From positions 1 to 64,000 of IMG/VR virus record IMGVR_UViG_3300036791_000797: DNA of 64,000 nucleotides; one strand, given 5' to 3'. The notes under the pieces are model-generated. The model ran no database searches and had not been told where the DNA came from. It saw nothing but the letters and a program-made list of their open reading frames with translations. Source of the stretch: a virus. The position numbers and the translations under genes are program-made. Of this stretch, positions 48,215 through 58,400 are shown piece by piece. Within the stretch, counting starts at the first letter, position 1. Each line of letters starts with the position of its first letter.

Positions 48215-51200
48215 CTGACCTGTGGATGATGGCCGGTGAGGAGGCCGAGCGCGACGCCTCCGATCACCTGCTGGCCCTGGCCCGAGTGGCCTGCGCCTGC
48301 TACTGGCCGGTGGTGGCCTCGGTGACCACCAAGGAGGGCCTGGACCACGCCAAGGCCCTGATCTCCGATGGGGTCACCACCTCGGTGACCGGCATCGCCA
48401 CCTCCCCGGCTGAGACCGCGGTGCTGGCCTCACGGGTCCTGGACAGCTTCTCCGAGGACTGGGAGGCCCATATCGCGGCCAAGCAGGCCGTGGTTGAGAA
48501 CGCCCCGGCCTACGCCGAGCAGATGGGCTTCGGGTTCCCGGCCGAGCCCCTGCCCAACGAGGCTCCCGCCCTGGAGGGTGAGATCGCGGCCTGGGAGGGT
48601 GCTGACCAGCAGAGCCGGGTCAATATGGGCAACGGCCTGGGGGTCTCTGACGACTCCTCCGGCCCCAATGTGGCCGGGCCGGGAGCCAACCCCGGCGAGA
48701 CGCCCCTCCTGCATGCCAGCGCCCTGGACATCGAGGCCGGTCTGGAGCCCGGCGATTATCGCCTGGATGCTTTCGGGGCGCTCATCCGGGTGGAGGCCAC
48801 GCCTTGGAGTCATCTGAAGGAGATGAATCCAGGCGAGATGAGTGACCAGGAGCTAGAGAACCATCTCATGCTCCACCACAATCAGATGTCAGTCTCTGAT
48901 TATGCTCCATTGAATGCTGATAAGCATATGGAGATCCATGGCAATCCCGGTCAGTATGGATCTGCCCGTCACGGTCATGGTGCTTATTCCGGTGAAGAGT
49001 GGGATGAAAGTGGTCGTCTCTCCCATCTCGTCTTAGCTGACAAGGCTCCGTATTACATCCGGGAGGAAGGCGGCAAGTTCAAGGTCGTCAACCGCGAAGG
49101 TGAGGTAAAGGGCACCTTCGACAGCAAGGACGCCGCCCGCCAACAGCAGAAGGCCCTCTACGTCAACATCCCCGACGCTCCAGGGAAGGCCGAGAAGGCC
49201 CACGGCCACACCCCTGAGGCCGTCTCCGACGTGGGCAAGAAGGCCAGCCGTCGCACCGCCAGTATCCGGCTGACCGCCCTGCAGCAACAGGCCGTCCGGG
49301 CAGCCCGTGCCCTGGTCGATCAGATGCCCACCGAGGCCCAGCATCACGCCGTGGCCAAGGCCATGCTGATGCGAGCCCGTGGCTTCGAACTGAGCCCCAT
49401 AGAGACCGACCTGGTCATCACCGCGGCGCTCCAGCGCGTCACCGAGCGGCAGGCCGGAGGGGGCCTGGATTTTACCCGGCAGGCCGCTGACGATCGCAGC
49501 CATTGGCCGCGCTGGGCCGCCAGGGTCCATACCTTCGATGACTCGGGGCATGCCTACAACCGCAGTCAGACCGATGATGAGATCAAGAACGGCGATGTCT
49601 TCCACATCCCCGAAGAGGGCATCACCGGCTACATGCACAAAGCGTGGCCCACGGCCGTCACCCAGAACAAGGGCGCGTTCCATGGGCTAGAAGAGCCTGC
49701 CTCTTATGCCGGTCCTCGGGGTGAAGGCCACAAGATCTGTCAGACCTGCGATGGCAATGGCCAGGCGAAGCCCGGAGCCAATGCTCCCTACCGTGAGCCC
49801 GGCGACACCAAGTGCTGGGGATGCGGTGGCAAGGGTCACTACGAGGGTGACTCACTGGAGACGGTGCAAGCCTTGCACAATGGTTGGCGGCAAGCCCGAG
49901 AGCTTGCTACCCAGCATGGCTATCCCGTCGATGGCATGGGTACTACTGCTGCTAAGCACTCTGCTGCTAAGCACTCTGCTGAATGGCACCAAGGGTTTGA
50001 GCATGGTGTATCAGGTCAAGCTGAGCAATATCCTGATGAGTTCAGTCCAGAACAAGTTGATGATTACAGCGATGGACATGAAGAGGGACGCCGGTCACGC
50101 GGTCGTAGTGATGATGATCGGCGTTTTCTAAGCTCGATCCACACCGCCGACGGCGTACCTGAGTCCAAGCGAGATCGGGCTGAGAAGGCCGGTGACACCC
50201 TGCCCGGCACCGACAAGTTCCCTATCGAGAACGCCCGTGACCTGGAGAAGGCCAAGCACGACATCGGGCGTACCAATGAGCCTCATGATAAGGTCGTCAA
50301 CTACATCGATCGTAAGGCCGAGGAGTTAGGTGAGCCTGGAGTCGGTGAGGATGATGAGGGGAAGAAGGCAGCCCTGCAAAAGGGTGCCCCTTTCGCCGGT
50401 TACAAGGACTTCCATGACTGCGTGAGGAAGAATCAGGACAAGGATGATCCTGAGGCCTACTGCGGTCAGATCAAGCATCAGGTGGAGGGATCCAGACAGG
50501 GTCGGATGGGACGGTTGTGGGACCGACTCATGGGCCGTACCGCCCAGGGCATGGGCATGGCCAACCCCATGGACCCCTCCTCGGTGGCCAACCCCTTCTC
50601 CCCGGCCCAGGATGTCAACGCGGCCATGACCGACACCAATCCCACCATGGGCGGGGGTGCGGCCGGAGCAGGTGGGACCATGGATCCCTCCACCACCCCG
50701 CCCGACGAGATCCCCGGCCAGACCGTGCCCGGCTCGGCTACGGCGGCCTCCTCTAAGCCCCGTACTAAGCCCTCCAGCAACCCCAACGCCCCCAACCAGC
50801 CATCTCCCTCCCAGCTTGGCGGGATGCCTCAGCCGGGGATGATGGGTGGCACACCCATGGGTGGTCCGATGCTCACCAGCATGCCCATGATGGCCGGTCG
50901 TGCCCAGGTCCTGGTGGCCTCGTCCATCCTCAACGACAACCCGGAGATGTCCGACGACGAGGCCCTGCACCTGGCCTCCAGGACCATCGAGCGCTACCCA
51001 CACCTGGTCCATCAGGCTTACGGAGGATTCGACTTCCCTTTTGGCGAGGAGGACACACCGGGTAGCTACACGGTCTGTCCGCAATGCAACGCCAATACCT
51101 TTGACGGTCGTAGCGGGCATTGCCACAACTGTGGATACCTCGGTGGTACCGGCTCTCCAGGCTTCGATCCCCTGGTAGGTCCAACCACCATAAGACCGGG

Positions 51201-51372
51201 ACAGTTCGACATGCGGAATCCAGGTCTTACCGCTGCTTCTTACAGTGTGAGAAAGTGTAGATCTTGCGGAAATCAAGTCAGGGTTCAACTTGGCCAGGAT
51301 TTCCCCGAGGATCATGCTGATTACTGTCCAGAGCAGGCAGATTTTCCTGGCAGAAAAAACAGGGAACAGTAG
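48211..51372 (+). CDS. Large mosaic virion-associated protein with zinc modules
   Basis: 1053 residues, ATGA overlap with the previous gene. Helical N-terminal 110 residues; a central region with a DnaJ-type double knuckle (Cys510/513 in CQTCDGNG, Cys535/538 in CWGCGGKG); FAGYKDFHDCVRKNQDKDDP at 728-747, a segment recurrent in phage head proteins; Met/Gly/Pro-rich linker; C-terminal zinc ribbon (CPQC at 956, CHNC). A 15-bp perfect tandem repeat (49948-49977) encodes AAKHS twice. The role is unknown. Confidence 0.65.
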   Translation: MTDLWMMAGEEAERDASDHLLALARVACACYWPVVASVTTKEGLDHAKALISDGVTTSVTGIATSPAETAVLASRVLDSFSEDWEAHIAAKQAVVENAPAYAEQMGFGFPAEPLPNEAPALEGEIAAWEGADQQSRVNMGNGLGVSDDSSGPNVAGPGANPGETPLLHASALDIEAGLEPGDYRLDAFGALIRVEATPWSHLKEMNPGEMSDQELENHLMLHHNQMSVSDYAPLNADKHMEIHGNPGQYGSARHGHGAYSGEEWDESGRLSHLVLADKAPYYIREEGGKFKVVNREGEVKGTFDSKDAARQQQKALYVNIPDAPGKAEKAHGHTPEAVSDVGKKASRRTASIRLTALQQQAVRAARALVDQMPTEAQHHAVAKAMLMRARGFELSPIETDLVITAALQRVTERQAGGGLDFTRQAADDRSHWPRWAARVHTFDDSGHAYNRSQTDDEIKNGDVFHIPEEGITGYMHKAWPTAVTQNKGAFHGLEEPASYAGPRGEGHKICQTCDGNGQAKPGANAPYREPGDTKCWGCGGKGHYEGDSLETVQALHNGWRQARELATQHGYPVDGMGTTAAKHSAAKHSAEWHQGFEHGVSGQAEQYPDEFSPEQVDDYSDGHEEGRRSRGRSDDDRRFLSSIHTADGVPESKRDRAEKAGDTLPGTDKFPIENARDLEKAKHDIGRTNEPHDKVVNYIDRKAEELGEPGVGEDDEGKKAALQKGAPFAGYKDFHDCVRKNQDKDDPEAYCGQIKHQVEGSRQGRMGRLWDRLMGRTAQGMGMANPMDPSSVANPFSPAQDVNAAMTDTNPTMGGGAAGAGGTMDPSTTPPDEIPGQTVPGSATAASSKPRTKPSSNPNAPNQPSPSQLGGMPQPGMMGGTPMGGPMLTSMPMMAGRAQVLVASSILNDNPEMSDDEALHLASRTIERYPHLVHQAYGGFDFPFGEEDTPGSYTVCPQCNANTFDGRSGHCHNCGYLGGTGSPGFDPLVGPTTIRPGQFDMRNPGLTAASYSVRKCRSCGNQVRVQLGQDFPEDHADYCPEQADFPGRKNREQ
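49948..49977 (+). repeat. Perfect 15-bp tandem duplication
   Basis: GCTGCTAAGCACTCT occurs twice in a row, encoding AAKHS twice in the 1053-residue protein. Confidence 0.8.
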
Positions 51373-51864
51373 ATGCAAAAGACCTCCGTACCCGAGGGCG
51401 CACGGGTCGCCTATGCCGGTCTTCCGCATCACGATGTCGATATCGGTGACGAGGGTAAGGTCCTGCAGACCAGCGGTCGTATGTGCCACGTCATCATGAG
51501 GACGGGGGCCAACGTGGGTCAGGTGGTCCTGGTGGACCAGGGAGACCTGACCGTCCTGGCCTCACCGCGCCACGCCATCGATGACTCCCTCCTGGATGGC
51601 TCTCTGGACGAGCCCACCCTGGTCACCACCGCAGTGCGGAGCGTCTATGAGCGTCAGGGGGAGAAGGGCCTCATCACCGCCCTGGCCAACCGGGGGGAGC
51701 TACCGGATTTCTTCGAGGTGGCCGAGCAGGCCGTCCAGCAGGTGATCGCCACCGTGCGCCAGGATCCGATCATGATCAGGGTGCTGGCTGAGCTTGATGA
51801 CGAGGAGGGTGAGAACTTCATTCAATCATTGGCCTTGTCGGCCATTGACGAGGTCATTGGATGA
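51373..51864 (+). CDS. Hypothetical protein of the virion block
   Basis: 163 residues starting right after the previous TAG. The N-terminal 60 residues are a small beta barrel-like part (GDEGKVLQTSGRMCHVIMRT), the rest helical and acidic. The stop overlaps the next ATG (ATGA). Unknown. Confidence 0.6.
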   Translation: MQKTSVPEGARVAYAGLPHHDVDIGDEGKVLQTSGRMCHVIMRTGANVGQVVLVDQGDLTVLASPRHAIDDSLLDGSLDEPTLVTTAVRSVYERQGEKGLITALANRGELPDFFEVAEQAVQQVIATVRQDPIMIRVLAELDDEEGENFIQSLALSAIDEVIG

Positions 51865-52958
51865 GCGAAACGGCTACCGATAGGGATCGGACTGGTGACA
51901 CTCCGATGTATTGCACCAAATGTAAGAAGATGGTGCAACGGCAGAGTGATTGTCCTAAGGGTGGGAACCATCATCTGCTCTCTATCTCTGACAAGGGTGT
52001 GCAAGGTCAGGGCCATGGGGATGGACCGGAAAGCACCAGGAACTCTGAGGAGTCCGATCCGCACAAGGTATCCCGCAAGCTGGTCATTGCCGGAGTAGAC
52101 CCCGACTGGAATGGTAAGCACAAGTTGCAATGGATGGGTCGAGGACGAGATGCACGGGGACAATGCTCCTGTGGGATGTGGGCGGAGCTTGGAACCTATG
52201 TCATGCCAAGTAAGAAGGTGCAGAACGTGAAGGACAAGTTCGCTCAGCACTTACAGCATGCCACCGATCATCCTGAGTACTATCAAAAGGAAGCCTCGGT
52301 AGCGCATCCCAACGATCGCATTCGAGCCTATGCCATGCAGTATCTGGCTCATGATTCCGGTGATGGTCAGACCGTCTACCACTGTCCCTTCTGCGGTGGT
52401 GGCAACGTCATCGGCCGTTCTGACGGCACCATCGAGTGCGGGTTCTGTAACACCCATTTCACCGTGCAGGTCCAGCCCGAGTTCGCGGGCATGCCCCAGA
52501 CCGTCGATGGTCAGCCCTATGACGTGCCCGGCATGCCGGGTGGTGTCGATCCTATGACCGGCCTGCCGCCCGACCAGGGTGAGGACGAGGGGATGGGTGA
52601 CGAGGAGGAGATGCCACCGGGCGGGGCCGAGATGGGCAGCCCTGAGGACGAGGAGGCTCAGGGCAAGAACGGCTCCTCGGTGCCTTGGGAGCATCAGTCG
52701 GCCAAGAAGACCTGGACGGCTGTGTGCAAGGACTGCGATTGGCAGTCCACCGAGTCGCGTCAACGTGATGCCTACAACCGGGCTGTGGGGCATGAGCGTG
52801 AGACTCGGCCAGCCCAGTTCAAGAGTGGTCATCGCGTTCAGCTAAGAGATGATTCCAAGCAGGCCAAGCGTTACATCTCACCTCTAGGAGCTATGACCGA
52901 GCGACAATACATGGCGCATCTCGCTCTCCTTCACAGTGTGGTGGTAAAGAACGGATGA
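51861..52958 (+). CDS. Multi-zinc-ribbon protein
   Basis: 365 residues. CTKCKKMV near the N terminus, CSCGMW near 100, CPFCGGGN...CGFCNTHF near 175-200 (a zinc ribbon), and CKDCDWQS near 295. A Gly/Asp/Met-rich linker joins the parts. AT-richer codons at both ends. It may bind several virion or nucleic-acid partners. Confidence 0.6.
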   Translation: MSETATDRDRTGDTPMYCTKCKKMVQRQSDCPKGGNHHLLSISDKGVQGQGHGDGPESTRNSEESDPHKVSRKLVIAGVDPDWNGKHKLQWMGRGRDARGQCSCGMWAELGTYVMPSKKVQNVKDKFAQHLQHATDHPEYYQKEASVAHPNDRIRAYAMQYLAHDSGDGQTVYHCPFCGGGNVIGRSDGTIECGFCNTHFTVQVQPEFAGMPQTVDGQPYDVPGMPGGVDPMTGLPPDQGEDEGMGDEEEMPPGGAEMGSPEDEEAQGKNGSSVPWEHQSAKKTWTAVCKDCDWQSTESRQRDAYNRAVGHERETRPAQFKSGHRVQLRDDSKQAKRYISPLGAMTERQYMAHLALLHSVVVKNG

Positions 52959-52961
52959 CGT

Positions 52962-53342
52962 ATGCCTGTGCCCCCTCTGATCCAGCAGGCCATTGTCAAT
53001 ATCTATCCGAACAATGGGTCTATTTATTCATCGGAACATGAGTGTGAAGGTGCGAAGTTTCATTCCCCCAATCCCCTCATCGTCCATGAGACCAACCTCG
53101 TTCCCTGGGATCCACATCCGCCAGTACACATCGTCTGGCTCTGTGGTACGTGCCGAGGCAATCTCTGGGTATATCAGCGTCTCCTGCAGGAGCGAGGAGG
53201 AGATATCCCCTGGGCTATCCAGCGCTCTTTCGGCAATGCCATCCGAGCCTTGGCTAAACAAGGATGGGAGATCTATCAAGCCGATGATAATCGACATTCC
53301 CATCCTCCGAGTAGTTGGTCTTTGAGGAGCAATCATCTCTAG
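52962..53342 (+). CDS. HNH-like or zinc-binding small protein
   Basis: 126 residues. HECEGAKFHSPNPL...WLCGTCRGNLW contains spaced His and Cys that could be a degenerate HNH or zinc site; the tail is basic. AT-rich third positions. Its 3' end overlaps the proposed portal start by 8 bases. Confidence 0.5.
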   Translation: MPVPPLIQQAIVNIYPNNGSIYSSEHECEGAKFHSPNPLIVHETNLVPWDPHPPVHIVWLCGTCRGNLWVYQRLLQERGGDIPWAIQRSFGNAIRALAKQGWEIYQADDNRHSHPPSSWSLRSNHL

Positions 53343-55458
53343 TATCTGGACTCCGACCGGGGAGCATCCCATAGGCGAGCGGGACTCCGATGTCCTGGCC
53401 AAGCTGGCCACGGCCTCGCTACGGCGCGGCATCTCGGAGGGTCCAGGCGAGGAATCCCCCGAAGTTCAGGAGATGCGGAAGAACCGTCGCATCAACCGCA
53501 AGCTCAACGGGGTCAGCCATCAAGCCGATCTCCTCAGTGGGGCCGGGGCCAGCAGCCTGTCGTTTGCCACCGGGCGTCCTCAGGACCCCATGTTCTACTG
53601 GAAGCAAGCGAATCTCCCTTACGATATCTGGAAGGAAGAAGAGCTTGTTGTTATCCGCCACTACTGCAGGCTTCTTTATCTTACTCATCCACTGTTGGCC
53701 TCAGCCATCGATATCTTCAGCAAATACCCCATGCAAGGCATGGAGTTGAACTGCAAGGACAACGAGCTTGTTGACTTCTATGGAACACACTTCCTCGATG
53801 ACCTGAACTACCCCGAGTATCTCACCGATGTCCTGCATGAGCGCTGGCTGGTAGGAGAGGCGTGGCCCCTCGGGCAGTGGAACGACACCCTGGGCATCTG
53901 GGAGGACGACGAACTCATCAACCCCGATGACGTGGATGTCATCAAGAGCCCGTTCATCAAAGAGCCCCGCTTCGAGATGCGTCTGCCCGAGACGTTGCGC
54001 TCCATCCTCAAGGAGCGCCAGCCCGAGTGGGAGTACAAGAAGCTGGTCAACGCCTACCCCGAGCTTCTGGCCTTCCTGGCCGAAGACTCCCGCATGCCGG
54101 TGTCCAACATCCTGCTCAAGCAGATCAAGTTCAAGGCCGACACCTTCCACCCCCGCGGCATCCCCATCCTGATGCGAGGCTTTAGGGCCATCTTCCAGGA
54201 GGAGATGCTCAACGCCGCCCAGGACGCCATCGCCTCTCGGCTCTACACCCCGCTCATCCTGGCCAAGATCGGAGCCTCGGCCACCGACCTGGGCACCCAG
54301 TATCCCTTCATCCCCACCGCCGCGGACCTAGCTGACTTCGAGGAGGCCCTGGACGAGGCCCTGGCTGCTGACTTCCGGGTCCTGACCCACCACTTCGCCC
54401 TGACCATGGAGTCGGTATTCGGTCGGGAGGTCATGCCCGACCTCAGCGGCGACTTCGAGCGCCTGGCCGAGCGCCAGCTACAGGTCTTCGGCATCTCCAA
54501 GACCATGCTCTCCGGCGCGGGTGATGGTGAGACCTACGCCGCCGACGCCCTGAACCTGGACATCATGAGCCAGCTACTGGGTGGGGCGCAGCGGCTCATC
54601 AAGAGGTTCTTCAAGGATCGGGCTCTGGTGGTGGCTGAAGCCCAGCAGCACTGGGACTATGAGATGCGGGGTGGCAAGAAGTTCCCGGTCATGGAAGAGG
54701 TCCTCGAAGTCGATGAGGAGACCGGTGAGAAGCGCATCATCGAGCAGCCCAAGCTGCTGGTGCCGGACCTGGTCATGAAGTCCATGGACATGAAGAACGA
54801 CACGCTGCGACGGCAACTGCTCGAAGAGCTACGCAGCACGGGGGTGCCCATCTCCATGAAGACTCGCCTGACCAACATCGAGATCGACCTGGACGACGAG
54901 ATCGAGGCCACCCGTGACGAGCAGATCAAGATCGCGGTGGCCACCCAGGAGACCCGTCGGGACACCTTCTCGGCCCTGGCCGCCCAGGGCCTGCCCATCC
55001 CCGACGACCTGGAGCAGGACTTTCGGGCGGTGGCCCTCGACGCCGAGCCGGGTGGACCGGCAGCCGAGCAACTACCTCTACCCAACATGGCCATGGACCC
55101 GGCTGGAGGTCCGGCCACGGCCCTGACTCCTGGACCTGAGGACTATGCCGCCGCCGACGAGGCCGAACAGGAAGGCGAGGCTCCCGGCGACGTAGGAGCC
55201 TCCAATGCCTCTCCTCCACCGCAGATGCAATCCAATATGGCGGCGATAATACCGTTGCCTCGTCAGCGTATGCGCCCTCCAGAGTCTGATGAACGACGCG
55301 GTGAGATGCCGAAGAAATCCAGCTTGCAAAGCGATGATGGTGAGGAACTTGAAGAGGGATCCTACCGACTGCTCAGCGGCCCGGCCCATATTGGCCAGCG
55401 CCGCTACGTGTACCTCGACCCCACCGAGCCCCTGCCCGATCCTGACTCAGAACGATGA
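53335..55458 (+). CDS. Portal protein, probable AUC start
   Basis: 707 residues if initiated at ATC 53335, six bases behind GAGGAG (53324-53329); 661 if at ATG 53473, which has no spaced ribosome site. The upstream 46 codons read like protein (ISSIWTPTGEHPIGERD...) with coding-type GC3. The body has YDIWKEEELVVIRHYCRLLY, IDIFSKYPMQG, PVSNILLKQIKFKADTFHPR and GISKTMLSGAGDG, typical of large-phage portals, and a Pro-rich C terminus. It forms the DNA-entry ring and works with TerL. Confidence 0.75.
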   Translation: MSSIWTPTGEHPIGERDSDVLAKLATASLRRGISEGPGEESPEVQEMRKNRRINRKLNGVSHQADLLSGAGASSLSFATGRPQDPMFYWKQANLPYDIWKEEELVVIRHYCRLLYLTHPLLASAIDIFSKYPMQGMELNCKDNELVDFYGTHFLDDLNYPEYLTDVLHERWLVGEAWPLGQWNDTLGIWEDDELINPDDVDVIKSPFIKEPRFEMRLPETLRSILKERQPEWEYKKLVNAYPELLAFLAEDSRMPVSNILLKQIKFKADTFHPRGIPILMRGFRAIFQEEMLNAAQDAIASRLYTPLILAKIGASATDLGTQYPFIPTAADLADFEEALDEALAADFRVLTHHFALTMESVFGREVMPDLSGDFERLAERQLQVFGISKTMLSGAGDGETYAADALNLDIMSQLLGGAQRLIKRFFKDRALVVAEAQQHWDYEMRGGKKFPVMEEVLEVDEETGEKRIIEQPKLLVPDLVMKSMDMKNDTLRRQLLEELRSTGVPISMKTRLTNIEIDLDDEIEATRDEQIKIAVATQETRRDTFSALAAQGLPIPDDLEQDFRAVALDAEPGGPAAEQLPLPNMAMDPAGGPATALTPGPEDYAAADEAEQEGEAPGDVGASNASPPPQMQSNMAAIIPLPRQRMRPPESDERRGEMPKKSSLQSDDGEELEEGSYRLLSGPAHIGQRRYVYLDPTEPLPDPDSER

Positions 55459-55467
55459 AGGAGTGAG

Positions 55468-58400
55468 ATGCCCTTCTCGTCGTTCACTGCCATCTTCAGG
55501 ACCAGGTTAAATGGGCCAGTTGGTGCCGTCCAGGATGAAGGCAATGGCTCGGCGGCTGACACCGAACTCCTCCGCAAGGCGGGTCTTCTCTCCTCGGATC
55601 CCAGTCGATCGGGCGCGGATATCCAGGACTTGAGCGGCCGTGAGCTTCTCCCCTCGACCGATTACGAATCCTCTGCGGGTGGGTGGGTGGACCGCCCTGC
55701 CCTTGGCCAGTTTGTCTCGCATGTTGTCGAGGTTGGTGCCGAGCCAGAGGTGATCGAGGGTGACACACAGCGGCACATCGCAGGTGTGCAGTACATGCAG
55801 TTCACCGGGATTAGCGATGAAGTGGGTGTAGGCCCAGCGATGGGCTGGGATCATGCGATTGCCATCCCGGAAGTAGCCGTACCCTCTGCGTTGGGCAGCC
55901 GTCCACAGCCAGCAAGGACCGCTTCGATCGACCTTGGCCCAGAAGCGCTCCTCGATGGTGGGCACGTTGGCAATCTAGCTTCAGATTCCTACCCGGAGCT
56001 TTCTGAGGTCCTACTCCAGAGACCCCCGCCCAACTCCCACCAGGCGGCCGTGGATGGCCTGTGCGCCCTCTGTGAGGCCGAGCCTGCCACCCAGGAGATC
56101 TCTGGCACCACCGTAGGGGATCGCTGCGCTGAGCATCTCATGGGCGTCCCTGGGGCCGGTACAGCCCCTCCTGAGTTCGGTCAGGCCGTCTACGGGATGG
56201 CCCACACTGCCTCCTGGGAGTCCGAGGATCGAGAGCGCTACAAGACGATCCTCAAAGACCAGCCCGAGGAGCCCTGCGGCAACTGTGGGCAGCCCATCAA
56301 GTTCGATGACGAGACCGAGACCTACGTGGCCAAGGACGGCTCCCAATGCCCGAGCGAGGATGGCCATGATCCTCTGGGCAGCACCAGCCATGAGGCCGGG
56401 ATCCTGGACTGGCTGGACCGCAAGCTGGCCCCTACCGGCCTGGTGCCCGAGCAGGGTGGTCGCTGGAGCTTCGACTGGTGCCGGTACCGTCACAACTCCC
56501 ACTGCTTCTACCCCGCCGGGCTTGACGCCGGAGCCTCCTCCCAGGCGGGCTACGCGGTGTGGACCCCGCAGGACCGGGGTAGCTGCCCCCGCTTCACCTG
56601 GGAGTCCCAGCAGCAGTGCCCCATCGGCGCGCCCGGCCCTCATGCTGGGGGCACCCCCGACGCCTATACCCAGCAGCAACCGGTCCAGCCCCGAGGGTTG
56701 TTGCAACGACTCCTGGGTTCCAAAGATGCTAAGGATGAGGATTTCCACTGGCATTTCTGCGCTAAATGGGCAGATGTAAGAGCCAAGGCAGCCCGGATCA
56801 GACGTGAGGGTGGCGTGCGTATCATCAGCGCCCCTGATGCTCGCAATCCCTATATCACTGCCGAGGTCAAGGGTGATAACCACACCTATCAGACCACCAT
56901 CCTTCGCTCCATCGGAGGAAAGTCGGTAGCCGGATGGGAATGCACCTGTGCCTGGGCGCACTACGCCTGGGGCCGGTCTGGTAGATGGAAGAAGTTCGAG
57001 GGCCGACAGTGCAGTCACGCCCTGGCCACCATCTACCAGGCCCAGGCCGACGAGATGTTCGGCGGCCGGGTCAAGGAGATCTCCCGCCAACCGGCCACCT
57101 TCGACCAGCCCGGCGACGAGGGCCAGTTCAAGAAGGTCTGGCAGTACGACCCCGACGACGAGAAGCGCAAGGAGTACGTCGAGCGGGACTGGCGCAAGGA
57201 TCCCACCAAACGCTCCGGTAAGGCCCCCGAGTGGGTCAAGCAATACGAGGGCAGCTTAAGGGTCATCGCCCAAGAGACCGAACAGGTCAAGGTCGGTGAT
57301 GTGCAGCCGGGTGATCGGGTGCTTCTCACCGGATATGAGAAAGAAGGTCCGCATACTGTCAAGAGTGTTCGCGATGGAACACCAGCTAAGAGGATCGAGC
57401 CTTACGAGGATAAAAAAGAACGTACTCTGCGGGGGATCATAGAGCATGATGACCCAGATCATTATCCGCCGAAGGACTATGGGACTATTCCCATTCGGCA
57501 TTTCGATCTAGCGGGAACATTCGATCACATCGCTCTTCCACATCATGCACCGATCAAGCGCCTGACGGCTTCCTTGAGCTTCTCCGAGGAGCGGCCTATC
57601 GCCATGGAGGCTGAGGCCCGTCTGGAGGCCGGTGAGAGCCCCCAGGCCGTCCTGAGCTACCTGCGGGCGGCCGATGCTCCTTGGCCCGAGTACATCCTCA
57701 CTGAGGCCCTGCACAAGCCTTTCGTGGCCCGCGACCCGGCCGATGAGCTACACACCATCGTCAGCCTCGAAGGGGAGCATGCGGTCACCGACAACGGGGA
57801 TCTCATCCCGGCCGAGCATCTGACGCATCCCGACTTCGACTGGCACAGCGGGCTGTCGTTCCAGGGACAAGCTCAGACCAACTCGGCGGAAGTCCAGCAG
57901 GACCCCGTCGAACACGTCAACGCGGATGGGTCCCCGCACAACGGGGTCATGGTGGCCCTGGTACCGCCCGAGAAGGTGCGTGAGGGGCTGGCCGTCCAGG
58001 ACGGCGAAGCCCCGGAAGACATGCATGTAACCGTCGGTTACCTGGGCAAGAAGGACAGCGTCGATCCTGAGGCTTTGCACCGGGCCGTGTCCTCCTTCGC
58101 CCAGCAGGTACCACCGCTGAAGGGCAAGATCAGTGGGTTCGGTAACTTTGAGGTTGATCCTGAGCGTAACGATGGCTTTTCCCATGCCCATGTTGGGCTG
58201 GTGGACATCCCCGGTATCTCCGACTTCCAGGCCAAGCTCGATGAGCATCTTGGGCGCGAGGGCCTGAAGGTCAACAACGAACATGGTCTGCAGCCCCATC
58301 TCACTGTCGCCTACGGGCATGAGCCCGCTGAGTACGACAGCATGCCCGATACCACCGACCATTTCGACCTCCCTCACATCACCGTAGCCCACGGTGGGAC

